Positions 50,916-60,642 are shown, counted from the stretch's first letter. The stretch: 64,000 bases of DNA from Mitsuaria sp. GD03876 (GCF_029840635.1 NZ_JAOCCU010000029.1:1-64000); one strand, 5' to 3'. Program-made: numbers and translations. The notes: generated from the letters alone by a model not told the origin.

Positions 50916-52162
50916 AGGGACACCTCCCCCGAGGCCTGCAGCGCCGCGGCGGATTCCTGGCGGCGCACGCGGTCCAGGTAGGTCTTGCTCTTGGCGACCT
51001 CGTCCGAGAGCACGTCGACCGTCGTCTGCATCGACGCGAGCGCCTTCGTCTTGAAGTCGGCGATCGTGTCCATCGTCTGGTAGATGTTGGTGAAGGCCTG
51101 CTGCAACTTGGCGATCTCGATGGTGCTGGAGGCGGCCTGCTGGTGGATCGCGGCGCTCTGGTCGCGCAGCAGCTCGCTGGTGCCGGCGATCAGGTTGCCG
51201 GTGGTGGTGTTCAGCGCGGAGATCTGGTCCAGCACCAGCTTCTGGTTGTTGAGCGCCTGCGCCACGATCACCGCGGTGCGCAGCGCCGAGACGGTCGTCG
51301 TCGTCGCGCGGTCGACGCCCTTGATCAGCTCCAGGTTGTTCTTGCGGATCAGGTCCAGCGCCAGGTAGCCCTGGATGTTCACGGCCTGCTGCGTCAGCAG
51401 GTCGGTGACCTTCTGCCGCGTGTAGAAGAGCATCTCCTCGCGCACGACGCGGGCCTTCTCGCCGTCGACCAGGTCGAGCGCCTTGGCCTTCGCGTCGAGC
51501 TGGCCATCGAGCGTCTTGCCGATGTGGATGTACTTCTCCAGCCGCTCCATCAGCGTCCAGAGGTTGACCTTCTCCTGCTCGATGGCGGCGTTGTCGCGCA
51601 TCAGCTCGTCCTTGCCGCCCTTGAGCGCCTCGATGATCGCGTTCAGGTGGGCCTGGGAGGACTGGTAGCGGTCGAAGTAGTCGGCCAGCTTGTTGCCCAT
51701 CGGGATGAAGCCCAGCAGCTTGCGCGCGGAGAACAGGTCGCCCTGGCGCGACGGATCGAGGTCCTCGACGGTGCGGCGCAGGTCGATCAGCGACTGGCCG
51801 ATCTGCGCGCCCTGGTCGAGGATGCCGTTCTTCAGCGAGCCCACCGGGCGGTCCAGCATCCGGTTGGAGGCCGAAGCGGCCGCCTCGATGTCCTTGTTGC
51901 CCATCGCGTGGATGCGCTCGACGGCCTGCTTGAAGGTCGGATGCTGGGCGTCGTGGGTGGTGATGTCGTCGATGAACTGGCGCACCTGGCCGTCGAGCTC
52001 GGCGACGTCCTCGGGCTTGAGCCGCACCTTGCCGGCGGCGGCCTCGGCGGGCACGACCTGCACCGGCGCGGGCGGCTCCAGCGTGAAGGCCTGCGGCGGC
52101 TGGAGCGTGTCCAGCGCGGTGGGAGCGGCGGTGGTGGTGGTCTGGTTCTGCGAAGCGGTCAT
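50912..52162 (-). CDS. Toxic anion resistance protein, TelA/KlaA family
   Basis: 416 residues, mostly coiled coil and helix. AELDGQVRQFIDDITTHDAQ, DLDPSRQGDLFSARKLLGFIP-like core (split here as RQGDLFSARKLLGF), YFDRYQSSQAHLNAI and YLALDLIRKNNLELIKGVDR are family features. Linked to tellurite and other stress resistance in some bacteria, mechanism unclear. Cytosolic partner in the four-gene cluster. Confidence 0.9.
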   Translation of the reverse strand: MTASQNQTTTTAAPTALDTLQPPQAFTLEPPAPVQVVPAEAAAGKVRLKPEDVAELDGQVRQFIDDITTHDAQHPTFKQAVERIHAMGNKDIEAAASASNRMLDRPVGSLKNGILDQGAQIGQSLIDLRRTVEDLDPSRQGDLFSARKLLGFIPMGNKLADYFDRYQSSQAHLNAIIEALKGGKDELMRDNAAIEQEKVNLWTLMERLEKYIHIGKTLDGQLDAKAKALDLVDGEKARVVREEMLFYTRQKVTDLLTQQAVNIQGYLALDLIRKNNLELIKGVDRATTTTVSALRTAVIVAQALNNQKLVLDQISALNTTTGNLIAGTSELLRDQSAAIHQQAASSTIEIAKLQQAFTNIYQTMDTIADFKTKALASMQTTVDVLSDEVAKSKTYLDRVRRQESAAALQASGEVSL

Positions 52163-52184
52163 GCGGTCCTCCTGGGGACGAGGG

Positions 52185-53309
52185 TCACTTGAAGCGGGCT
52201 TCGACGCCCTGGATCATGCGTTCGAGCCATTCGTAGCTCGGCGGGTCGACGACGTCGACCAGCACCGGCGGCACCTTGACGCCGCGCTGGGCCCAGGTCT
52301 CGGGGCCCTTGACGTCGCCGCCGGTGCGGAAACCGTATTCATGCGCGAGCTCGCGCAGCTTGGGATCGGTGTCCAGCGCCTCGCCCAGGCGGGCGCCCTT
52401 GTCGTTGTAGGGCACCAGCACGTGTTTCGAGTACACGGTCGGGCGCGGATAGAGCACCACCATGTCGCCCTTGACCCGGTCCGGGTTGCGCAGCCAGAAC
52501 TCGACCATCTGCGACTCGTAGGCGACCAGCAGCGGCGCCTTGCCCATGCCCAGCGCGAGGTAGTCCTCGAAGGGGCCGGCCGAGCTCTGCTCCTGGAAGC
52601 CCTGGCGCAGGAACAGCGGCGCGACCACCGGCAGCACCTGCTCGACCTCCTCCTGGCTCTGGACGATCTGCTGCTGGTTGGCCAGGTAGCTGGCCAGCGC
52701 CAGGTACATCGCGGCGGAATTGGAGGTGCGCACGTCGGTGGAGTTCACCAGCACCGCCTTGCCGGTGGCGAAGGCCTCGCTCTTCTTGAGGTCGCGCCAG
52801 CGGGTGCCCTGCTCGATCAGCGTCATCAGGCGCTGCAGGTCGACGATGTAATAGAAGTCGCCGTCGCGCTGGGCGATGCCGTTGGCCACGAGGATCTCGG
52901 CGATCGGCTTCCAGCTGGCGAAGACGATGGGCGTGTAGAACGGCGTGTAGACGTTGGGCGCCTTGGCCGCCGCCTTGAGCTGCTGGCCGGCGGGAGCGCC
53001 GGAGGGGAAGCCGAAGTCGTACTTCGTGGCGTCGACCCGGGCGGCGATGGCGCGGGAGCCGGCCTTCTCGACCGCGACCGTGATGCCGCGGGCGGCGAGC
53101 GCCTGCTGGACGCGGGGGTCGTTGAAGAAGGCTTCCTTCTCCGAGCCGATCAGCCCGCGCAGCGTGACCTGGCGGTCGCGCTCCTGCTGGGCGGTGACGG
53201 CGGCGGTCTTGTCCTGCCCGAGCCGCGCGTTGGAGTACCAGATGCCGCCGCCCACCGCGGCGATGAGCGCGATCGCCAGGACGGGGGCGATCAGTTTGCG
53301 AATTTCCAA
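52185..53309 (-). CDS. Membrane-anchored solute-binding-like protein of the TelA cluster
   Basis: 374 residues from a TTG at 53309 with AAGGGG upstream; longer upstream starts enter a low-complexity region. N-terminal membrane anchor (LIAPVLAIALIAAVGGGIWY), then a periplasmic region with type-2 binding-protein character (KYDFGFPSGAPAGQQLKAAA; KAVLVNSTDVRTSNSAAMYL; APLLVAYESQMVEFWLRNPD). First gene of the leftward cluster with telA, the VWA lipoprotein and the XpaC-like gene. Confidence 0.75.
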   Translation of the reverse strand: MEIRKLIAPVLAIALIAAVGGGIWYSNARLGQDKTAAVTAQQERDRQVTLRGLIGSEKEAFFNDPRVQQALAARGITVAVEKAGSRAIAARVDATKYDFGFPSGAPAGQQLKAAAKAPNVYTPFYTPIVFASWKPIAEILVANGIAQRDGDFYYIVDLQRLMTLIEQGTRWRDLKKSEAFATGKAVLVNSTDVRTSNSAAMYLALASYLANQQQIVQSQEEVEQVLPVVAPLFLRQGFQEQSSAGPFEDYLALGMGKAPLLVAYESQMVEFWLRNPDRVKGDMVVLYPRPTVYSKHVLVPYNDKGARLGEALDTDPKLRELAHEYGFRTGGDVKGPETWAQRGVKVPPVLVDVVDPPSYEWLERMIQGVEARFK

Positions 53310-53642
53310 GGTGACAAGCCCCTTGAAGGCAGGCGTGAAAGGCCACGCGAGGGCGGACGATATCGACCGGTGATGACGCCAACAAGTCACCCCGTGGAGT
53401 GTGTGACGAGCGGCAGGGCCCGAAAGAGCCAGGAAGACCCAGGGCGAGCCGCCTCCCCCGCGGTCGCCACGGCCGTCCCGCCGTCCGGCGTCCGGCGTCC
53501 GGCGCCGCCGGGTGGCCCACAGGCGTCGGCACATTGCCTACACGCGGCTGCGTGGACGCGCGGACCCGGGGTGTCGCCCCTGGCTTCTGTTGGAGAACCT
53601 CCCTGGAAACGAAGATTCATCCATCACAAAGCAGGGGGTCAC
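53310..53642. other. Intergenic region between the TelA cluster and the spore-coat-U gene
   Basis: About 330 bases between divergent genes. It holds a short tandem GTCCGGC repeat (three copies near 53482-53503) and is otherwise GC-rich. No convincing promoter or small gene seen. Confidence 0.4.
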
Positions 53643-54176
53643 ATGAACACGTTCTCGAAGCAAGCCATCCGTTTCAAGCGCATCGCCATCGGCCTGGGCC
53701 TGGCCGCGGCGGCCACCGGCACGATGACGGCCAACGCCACCACGGCGCAGAACACCTTCCAGGTGACGGCGACGATCTCCAGCTCGTGCACCGTGTCGGG
53801 CTCGACGCTGAACTTCGGCAGCGCGATCGACCCGCTGGCGGCCGGCGTGCCGCTGGACGCGACCTCGACGCTGACGGTCACCTGCTCGAACACGACCCCC
53901 TACGCGGTCGCCCTGAACGCCGGCGCCAACGCCGGCGGCGCGTCCAACTTCACGACCCGCACGATGAAGAGCGGTTCCAACACCCTGGGCTACCAGCTCT
54001 ACCTGGACTCGGGCCGCACGACGGTCTTCGGCGACGGCACCGCCAGCTCCAGCACCAAGAGCGGCACCGGCTCGGGCAGCGCCCAGTCCGTCACCGTCTA
54101 CGGCCGCATCCCGTCGCTGGCCAACGTGGTGCCGGGCACCTACACCGACACGGTGACGGTCACCATCACCTACTGA
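53643..54176 (+). CDS. Spore coat protein U (SCPU) domain secreted protein
   Basis: 177 residues from ATG 53643 (GGGGGT upstream). Signal peptide IGLGLAAAATGTMTANA, then TFQVTATISSSCTVSGSTLN, TVTCSNTTPYAVALNAGAN and a C-terminal VVPGTYTDTVTVTITY, the SCPU pattern. Such proteins are usually minor or major pilins of archaic chaperone-usher systems, but no chaperone or usher is encoded nearby, so this is an orphan. Confidence 0.85.
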   Translation: MNTFSKQAIRFKRIAIGLGLAAAATGTMTANATTAQNTFQVTATISSSCTVSGSTLNFGSAIDPLAAGVPLDATSTLTVTCSNTTPYAVALNAGANAGGASNFTTRTMKSGSNTLGYQLYLDSGRTTVFGDGTASSSTKSGTGSGSAQSVTVYGRIPSLANVVPGTYTDTVTVTITY

Positions 54177-54253
54177 TCCCCCCGGCACGGGCCTCCCCGG
54201 CCGCGGGTTCCCCCTCCCCGCGGCCCGGCGTCCAGGCGCCGCCGCCCGCCCCC

Positions 54254-54278
54254 AAGGCGCGCCCCCGGGCGCGCCTTT
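54254..54278 (+). terminator. Terminator after the SCPU gene
   Basis: Eleven-base stem AAGGCGCGCCC / GGGCGCGCCTT with a minimal loop, followed by TTGGCATTT. It is a strong hairpin with a weak T-run. Confidence 0.55.
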
Positions 54279-54336
54279 GGCATTTCCGTCCGGCGACAAT
54301 CCGCCCCGCTTCAGGCCCTGACGGGTGGACCGGACG

Positions 54337-56307
54337 ATGACGCATGCCGAGGTGATGGAGGACATGGCAGGCCGCGCGCAGCAGCGGCTGGCGCTGCTCA
54401 TGACGCTGGCGGTGCTGGCGTCGATGGCGCTGGCCCTGCCGTTCGCCTCGCTGCCGCTGCAGGCGCTGCCGCACGTGAGCGGCATCTACGGCGCCGCCAC
54501 CGCCATGATCGACCTGGCGACCTTCTGGCTGCTGGCCTCCGCGCCGCGGCAGCCCCGTTCGCACGCGATCCTGGCCGCGGCCTACCTGTTCGCCGGCCTG
54601 ATGGCCGTGCTGCACGTGCTGACCTTCCCTGGCGCGGTCTTTCCCGGCCAGCCGGTGCTGGGCTCGCCGCACGCGGTCAGCCTGCTGTTCATCGCCTGGC
54701 GGGCCGGTTTCGCCGCCTTCGTCTTCTGGGCCGTGCTGGTCGCCGGCCGGGAGACCGCGCCCGGCCCGCGCCAGGCCGGCTCGGCCCCGATCCTGATCGC
54801 GCTGCTGGCCACGGTGGCGGCCTTCGCGGTGTCGCAGTGGTCGGACGCCGCGGCCCTGTCGACGGTCGCCGGGCGGCAGATGTTCAGCGACGTCAGCCGC
54901 CACGGCTCGTACGCGAGCGCGGCCTTCGCGGCGCTGGCGACCGCGCTGATCGGGCTGCGCGGGCTGTTCCGGCGTTCCCTCTTCGTCTGGCTGGTCTTCG
55001 TGCTGATGGCCGAGGCCGCGGGCGTCTGGCTGAGCACCTTCAGCGGCGGGCGCTACACGCTGGCCTGGTACGTCACCCGCGCCGAGGGCCTGGTCGCCAG
55101 CACCGTCGTGCTGGTGGTGCTGGCGCGGCACTTCCGCAGCCTGCAACTGGACCTGGCGGAGACGGTGACGATGCTGCAGGGCCGCACGGAGGCGCTGCAG
55201 GCGGAGATCCACCGGCGCGAGCGCGCCGAGGCGCACCTGGCGCAGGCGAAGAAGCTCGAGGCCGTCGGCCAGTTGGGCGCGGGCCTGGCGCATGACCTGA
55301 ACAACATCCTGCAGGTGGTGACGGGCCGGCTGTCGATCCTGCAGCGGCGGGCGGGCGAGGTGGTCGACGCCGACGTGGCGGTGATCCGGCGCAACGTGCG
55401 CAAGGGCGAGGCGCTGACCCGGCAGCTGACGCTGCTGTCGGGACGGCGCAGCCTGAACGCGCGGCCGCTGGATCCGGCGACGGTGCTGCCGGAGATCGCC
55501 GAGGGGCTGCGGGCGCTACTGGCGCCGCGCCACGAGGTCCGGCTGAGCCTGGAGACGCCGTTGCCCGGCATCGAGGCGGACCCGCTGGAGCTCGAGATCG
55601 CGCTGACCAACCTGGCGACGAACGCGCGCGACGCGATGCCGGACGGCGGGACGGTGGAGATCGCCGCGTCCCGGTCGGCGGCGGCCGGCCGCGCGTCGCT
55701 GGTCCTGCGGGTGCGCGACAGCGGCGCCGGCATGGCGCCGGAGCTGCTGGAACGCGTCTTCGAGCCCTTCTTCACGACTAAGGAACCCGGCAGGGGCACG
55801 GGGCTGGGGCTGCCGCAGGTCTACGGCTTCGTGTCGGCCAGCGGCGGCGCGATCGAGGTGGACAGCGCGCCGGGCCGCGGCACGACGGTGACGATGACCT
55901 TCCCGGTCGACGACGCGAAGGCCGCCGGCCACGCGGAGACGGTGCCGTCGGACGGCCTGCGCGCCGGGCAGGTGGTGCTGCTGGTCGACGACAACGACGA
56001 TGTCCGCGAGGCGTCGGCGCAGTTGCTGGCGGCCGGCGGCTGGGTCGTGCGCAGCGCCAGGAACGCGACGGAGGCGCTGGCGCTGCTCGAAGGCGAGCTG
56101 CGCGCGGACGTGATGATCTCGGACGTCGTGATGCCGGGCGGCATCGACGGCGTCGCGCTGGCGCGCCGCGCCCGCGGCCTCAAGCCGGACCTGCGCGTGG
56201 TGCTGGTCACCGGCTACAGCGACGCCGCCGCGACCGCGAGCGCGGAAGGCCTGCCGGTGATCAGGAAGCCGTACGACCTGGCGGCGCTGGGGCGGGCGCT
56301 CCAGTGA
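54337..56307 (+). CDS. Hybrid sensor histidine kinase with MASE4-like sensor and receiver
   Basis: 656 residues from ATG 54337 (GTG 54325 is possible). There are seven or eight membrane helices in residues 15-265 in a MASE4-like arrangement (ALPHVSGIYGAATAMIDLAT), then a coiled linker and HisKA with phospho-acceptor His in GLAHDLNNILQ (about 326). A HATPase domain follows (NLATNARDAMPDGGT; GRGTGLGLPQVYGF), then a C-terminal receiver (VVLLVDDNDDVREAS, phospho-Asp in ISDVVMPGG, Lys in VIRKPYD). No partner response regulator lies next to it, so output is unknown. Confidence 0.92.
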   Translation: MTHAEVMEDMAGRAQQRLALLMTLAVLASMALALPFASLPLQALPHVSGIYGAATAMIDLATFWLLASAPRQPRSHAILAAAYLFAGLMAVLHVLTFPGAVFPGQPVLGSPHAVSLLFIAWRAGFAAFVFWAVLVAGRETAPGPRQAGSAPILIALLATVAAFAVSQWSDAAALSTVAGRQMFSDVSRHGSYASAAFAALATALIGLRGLFRRSLFVWLVFVLMAEAAGVWLSTFSGGRYTLAWYVTRAEGLVASTVVLVVLARHFRSLQLDLAETVTMLQGRTEALQAEIHRRERAEAHLAQAKKLEAVGQLGAGLAHDLNNILQVVTGRLSILQRRAGEVVDADVAVIRRNVRKGEALTRQLTLLSGRRSLNARPLDPATVLPEIAEGLRALLAPRHEVRLSLETPLPGIEADPLELEIALTNLATNARDAMPDGGTVEIAASRSAAAGRASLVLRVRDSGAGMAPELLERVFEPFFTTKEPGRGTGLGLPQVYGFVSASGGAIEVDSAPGRGTTVTMTFPVDDAKAAGHAETVPSDGLRAGQVVLLVDDNDDVREASAQLLAAGGWVVRSARNATEALALLEGELRADVMISDVVMPGGIDGVALARRARGLKPDLRVVLVTGYSDAAATASAEGLPVIRKPYDLAALGRALQ

Positions 56308-56335
56308 GCGCCGCCCGGCACCGCCCGGGGCATCC

Positions 56336-58012
56336 TCACCACTCCGCCCGCATCGCCCCCTGCGTCTTCGACGCATCGAACACCATCCGTCCCGGCCAGG
56401 TCGGCCAGTAGCTGCCCAGGCTCGCGTTCTGCGGATTCCCGGTCCAGGCGAACGCGCCGATCGACCGCATCATCGCGTCCGACAGCGCCAGCCGGCCCGG
56501 CTTGTTGGCCTCGCTGAAGGCGAAGGACAGCGCGCTGCGGCCGAAGTTGCCGAACACGAACGGCAGGTCCATCGCATGCGCCGCGCCGTACACCGTGTCG
56601 AACGGCGCCGGCTCCTCGTCCCAGTCGAAGCGGTAGTACCAGGTCTGCCACGGCTGCTGGAAGGACAGCGCGTTCATCGACTCGATCGTCCCCTTGCCGA
56701 AGACCGCCGTCGTCGCCACCGACGAGATCGTGTTCCAGCCCGTGACCGGCCGGTCCACCGGCAGGAACAGCGGGTTCAGGAAATCCGCCTCCGTCAGCGT
56801 CGGCGGCGCGTCGGGATCGAACTGGTACTGCATCGTGAAGCGGTCGTACTCGCTCGCCTTGAACGGGCCGAACAGCTTGCCCTCGTCCCGCGTGTTGCCC
56901 GCCAGCATCGGCACGCGGTTGTACTGGCCCGTCCAGATCGCGGCGATCGGACTGGACGGCAGCACCGTGCCGTCGGCGAAGACCGCCGGCGCCGGCACGC
57001 CCACCGCCCGTTCCGCCTGCACCAGCTGCTGCGCCGTGCGCGAACGCAGGAAGTCCGCCACCTGCTGCCGCGTCTGCGTGAGCAGGTAGAGCTCCGCGGA
57101 AACGTCGTCCCAGGCCCGGCCGTCGGCGATCAGCAGCTTGTGCATCAGCGCGCCGGCGTACAGCTTGGCCGTCAGCCCGTCGGTGGTCTGCATGCCGCCG
57201 CTCATCGACACCGCCTTGTGGAACAGCCCCCGCGCCAGCGGCGACACCAGCAGCGCCCAGGTGTTCACCGAGCCGGCGGACTCGCCCATCACCGTGACGT
57301 TGCCCGGATCGCCGCCGAAGGCCGCGATGTTGGTCCGGATGTACTTGAGCGCCTGCAGGTGGTCCAGGTTGCCGAAGTTGCCGGAGTCGTTGCGGGGCTC
57401 GCCGGTCTTGAGCTGTCCCATGTCCAGCCAGCCGAACAGCCCGAGCCGGTAGTTGATCGTCACCACCACCGCCCGCGCCTTCGCTGCCAGCGGGCCGCCC
57501 TGGTAGATCGGGTCCGACGAGTAGCCGCTGATGTTGCTGCCGCCGTGGATGAAGACGATCACCGGCAGCGGGCCGGCGTTGTCCGCGGGGCGCCAGACGT
57601 TGAGCGTCAGGCAGTCCTCCGAGCCCACCAGTTGCCCGAAGCCGTCGCGCACCGACAGCCCGAACGGCGCGTTGTCCGGCGCGGGGCTGAAGAAGCGCCC
57701 CGACTGCGCGCACGACGGGCCGAAGGCCGTCGCATCGCGCGCGCCCGCCCAGGCGTCGGGATCGACCGGCGGCTTCCAGCGCAGCGCGCCGGTTGGCGGC
57801 TTGGCGTACGGCAGGCCGAGCCACCGGAAGGTGCCGGTGCGGGCCTCCGCCGCGCCGCGCACCAGCCCCTGGGCGGTGGCGCGCCACAGGCGCGGGTCGA
57901 CGGACGCGGCGCCCGCCGTCGCCTCGGCGGCCATGGCCGCGGGGGCGGCGGCCGCGAGCAGCGCGGCGCCGGCAAGGACAAGGGCATGGGCCATCCAACG
58001 GAATCTCGGCAT
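56336..58012 (-). CDS. Exported carboxylesterase, type B
   Basis: 558 residues from ATG 58012 with AGGAGAC upstream. Signal peptide (HALVLAGAALLAAAAPAAMA). Alpha/beta-hydrolase of the cholinesterase/para-nitrobenzyl esterase family: SEDCLTLNVWRP, oxyanion-hole FIHGGSNISG, nucleophile elbow VMGESAGSVN (Ser), and GAAHAMDLPFVFGN carrying the late catalytic His region. Would hydrolyse esters in the periplasm. Follows the ligase-dehydrogenase fusion and the liv genes on the same strand. Confidence 0.92.
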   Translation of the reverse strand: MPRFRWMAHALVLAGAALLAAAAPAAMAAEATAGAASVDPRLWRATAQGLVRGAAEARTGTFRWLGLPYAKPPTGALRWKPPVDPDAWAGARDATAFGPSCAQSGRFFSPAPDNAPFGLSVRDGFGQLVGSEDCLTLNVWRPADNAGPLPVIVFIHGGSNISGYSSDPIYQGGPLAAKARAVVVTINYRLGLFGWLDMGQLKTGEPRNDSGNFGNLDHLQALKYIRTNIAAFGGDPGNVTVMGESAGSVNTWALLVSPLARGLFHKAVSMSGGMQTTDGLTAKLYAGALMHKLLIADGRAWDDVSAELYLLTQTRQQVADFLRSRTAQQLVQAERAVGVPAPAVFADGTVLPSSPIAAIWTGQYNRVPMLAGNTRDEGKLFGPFKASEYDRFTMQYQFDPDAPPTLTEADFLNPLFLPVDRPVTGWNTISSVATTAVFGKGTIESMNALSFQQPWQTWYYRFDWDEEPAPFDTVYGAAHAMDLPFVFGNFGRSALSFAFSEANKPGRLALSDAMMRSIGAFAWTGNPQNASLGSYWPTWPGRMVFDASKTQGAMRAEW

Positions 58013-58074
58013 CGTTGTCTCCTGGTCGTTGTCGTTGGGGAACAAGCGCTCAGGCAGCGGCCCGTGCCGCGGCC

Positions 58075-60642
58075 CTACGCGGGGGGTACGCCTTCCGGAC
58101 GGAGGTGGCGGGCCTCGAAGGCCGCCGCGAGCTGCTGGTCCACCTGGACGCTGCCCGCGCCGGGGATGGAGTCGCCGGCCCGCTCGCTGATGTCTTCCCA
58201 GTGGGACTGCACGCGCTGGGCCGCGTCCGGCGCCATGCCGATGTAGCGGCCCGCCGTCAGCGACACATAGGCCCGCGCGTAGTGGCCGGCGCCGGCGCAC
58301 AGGATGGCCCGCGTGGGCGCGTCGCCGCCCACCAGCGCGAGCAGCGCGGGACTGACCGCCTCGGGCACCAGCGCGCGCTTGGCCTCGGGGGTCAGCAGGC
58401 TGTCGGTCATGCCGGTGGCCGCGGTCGGCGCCAGGCAGTTGACGCGGATGTCGTACTTCGCACCCTCCAGCGCCAGCGTCTGCATCAGGCCGACCACCGC
58501 CATCTTCGCGGCGCCGTAGTTGGCCTGGCCGAAGTTGCCGTACAGGCCGGAGGACGAGCTGGTCATCACGATGCGCCCGTGGTTCTGCCGCCGCATCACC
58601 TCCCACACCGCCTTGGAGCAGATCACCGAGCCCATCAGGTGCACGTCCAGCACCAGCCGGAACTCGTCCAGGCTCATCTTGGCGAAGCTCTTGTCGCGCA
58701 GGATGCCGGCGTTGTTGACCAGGATGTCGATCCGGCCCCAGCGCCGGCGCGTGTCGGCCACCACCGCCTGGATCTGCGCCTCGTCGGTGACGGAGGCCTG
58801 GTGCGCCACCGCCTCGCCGCCGGCGCGCGCGATCTCCTCGGCCACGCCCGCGGCGCTGTCGCCCAGGTCCACCAGCACCACGCGCGCGCCCTGCCCTGCC
58901 AGGAACTTCGCATGCGCGCGGCCCAGCCCGGCGCCCGCGCCGGTGACGATGGCCACGCGGCCCTGCAGCGGCATCGCGCCGCCCTCTCGCGGCGGCTGCG
59001 CGTACGCGGCCAGCGGCGGCTCGCGCAGCTCGCGGCGCAGCACCTTGCCCACCGACGAGGTCGGCAGGCTCTCCAGGAACACCACGTGGCGCGGCACCTT
59101 GTAGGCGGCCAGTTGCTCGCGGCAGTGCGCCAGCACGTCGGCCTCGGTCAATGCCGCGTCGCGCTTCACGACGAAGGCGCGCACCGCCTCGCCGGTCTTC
59201 TCGTCGGGCACGCCGATGACCGCGCAGCCGGCCACGCCGGGCAACGCGGCGATCACGCCCTCGACCTCGTTCGGGTACACGTTGAAGCCCGACACCAGCA
59301 CCATGTCCTTCTGCCGGTCGCAGATGCGCAGCAGGCCCTGCTCGTCCAGCAGGCCGATGTCGCCGGTGCGGAAGTAGCCGTCCGCGGTGAACGCCACCTC
59401 GTTGGCCTGCGGCTGGTGCCAGTAGCCGCGCATCACCTGCGGGCCCTTGACGCAGATCTCGCCCTGCTCGCCCGGTGGCAGCGGCCGCCCCGCGGCGTCG
59501 GCGATGCGCACGTCGGTCGACGGCACCGGCAGGCCCACCGTGCCGCTGAAGCGCGTCTGCGCGAACGAGTTCACCGTCAGCACCGGCGCGGTCTCGCTCA
59601 GGCCGTAGCCCTCCAGGATGTGCCGGCCGACGCGCTCGCACCAGCGCTCGGAGGTCGCGCGCTGCACCGCCGCGCCGCCGCCGATCGCCAGCTTCACCCG
59701 CCGCAGGTGCTCGTCCCGCAGCTGCGGCAGCGCCAGCAGGATGCCGAACAGCGTGTTGACGCCGGTCACGGCGGTCACCCGCTCATGGGTGAAGGCGCGG
59801 GACAGCGCCTCGGCATTGCGCGGATCGGCCACCAGCACGTTGCGCGCGCCGAAGGTCGCGAAGGTCAGCAGGTTCACCGTCAACGCGAAGATGTGATACA
59901 GCGGCAGCGCCGTCAGGATCGCCTCCGCGCCCGGCGTGATCGCGCCGCCCAGCATCGCGCGCATCTGCAGGATGTTGGCCACCAGGTTGCCGTGCGTCAG
60001 CTCCGCGCCCTTGGACAGGCCGGTCGTGCCGCCGGTGTACTGCAGCAGCGCCAGGTCCTCGCGCCGCAACGGCGGCGGCGTCCAGCCGGCGGCCTCCGCG
60101 CCGCGCGCCAGCGCGTCGTCGAAGGACACGGCGCTCACCCGCCCGCGCGCGACGCTCGCCGGCGTGCTGCCCACCACGACGATGCGGTCGACCTCGGCCG
60201 CGTCCAGCGCGTTCACCGCGACCGGCAAGGCCTGCGGCGACACCACCAGCACCCGCGCGCCGCAGTCGCGCAGCTGGTGACGCAACTCGCGCACCGTGTA
60301 CTGCGGATTCACGCTGACCTGCACCGCGCCGGCCTTCAGGCAACCGAGCAGCACGATGGGGAAGGCCATCACGTTGCCCAGCATCACCGCGACGCGGTCG
60401 CCCGGCCGCACGCCGGCGACCGCGCCGAGCCACGCGGCCCAGGCGTTCGCGCGGGCATGCAGCTCGGCGAAGCCCAGGTGCTCGTCGCCGCTCGTCACCG
60501 CGACCTGCGCGGCGAACGGCGCGGTCATCGCCTCCAGCAGCGCCGGCAGGTTGTCGAAGGCGGCGGCGTCGATCTCGGCCTCGGCGCCGGGCGGGTAATG
60601 CGCGAGCCAGGGGCGCGCGGCGGTCGGAGTCCTGGAAGTCAT
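58075..60642 (-). CDS. Acyl-CoA ligase fused to short-chain dehydrogenase
   Basis: 855 residues in one open frame. Residues 1-about 545 are an AMP-forming fatty-acyl-CoA ligase: P-loop LLQYTGGTTGLSKGAELTHG (about 195), YGLSETAPVLTVN, GYFRTGDIGLLDEQG and the late lysine motif GKVLRRELRE. After a short Pro-rich linker, residues 557-855 are a complete SDR of the MFE-2 / 3-hydroxyacyl-CoA dehydrogenase type: VTGAGAGLGRAH, LVNNAGILRD, VMTSSSSG and YGAAK (catalytic Tyr and Lys). The dehydrogenase retains its own ATG (58974) with GAGAGGG eight bases upstream, so it could also be made alone. Links uptake by the Liv-type transporter to acyl-CoA oxidation; substrate unknown. Confidence 0.9.
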   Translation of the reverse strand: MTSRTPTAARPWLAHYPPGAEAEIDAAAFDNLPALLEAMTAPFAAQVAVTSGDEHLGFAELHARANAWAAWLGAVAGVRPGDRVAVMLGNVMAFPIVLLGCLKAGAVQVSVNPQYTVRELRHQLRDCGARVLVVSPQALPVAVNALDAAEVDRIVVVGSTPASVARGRVSAVSFDDALARGAEAAGWTPPPLRREDLALLQYTGGTTGLSKGAELTHGNLVANILQMRAMLGGAITPGAEAILTALPLYHIFALTVNLLTFATFGARNVLVADPRNAEALSRAFTHERVTAVTGVNTLFGILLALPQLRDEHLRRVKLAIGGGAAVQRATSERWCERVGRHILEGYGLSETAPVLTVNSFAQTRFSGTVGLPVPSTDVRIADAAGRPLPPGEQGEICVKGPQVMRGYWHQPQANEVAFTADGYFRTGDIGLLDEQGLLRICDRQKDMVLVSGFNVYPNEVEGVIAALPGVAGCAVIGVPDEKTGEAVRAFVVKRDAALTEADVLAHCREQLAAYKVPRHVVFLESLPTSSVGKVLRRELREPPLAAYAQPPREGGAMPLQGRVAIVTGAGAGLGRAHAKFLAGQGARVVLVDLGDSAAGVAEEIARAGGEAVAHQASVTDEAQIQAVVADTRRRWGRIDILVNNAGILRDKSFAKMSLDEFRLVLDVHLMGSVICSKAVWEVMRRQNHGRIVMTSSSSGLYGNFGQANYGAAKMAVVGLMQTLALEGAKYDIRVNCLAPTAATGMTDSLLTPEAKRALVPEAVSPALLALVGGDAPTRAILCAGAGHYARAYVSLTAGRYIGMAPDAAQRVQSHWEDISERAGDSIPGAGSVQVDQQLAAAFEARHLRPEGVPPA

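Noticed and set aside
58013-59641. Very long minus-strand open frame running through the ligase-dehydrogenase into the esterase
   Set aside because: Only the part from 58012 downward has esterase sequence and a signal peptide; the upstream part is an out-of-frame shadow of the ligase-dehydrogenase gene.
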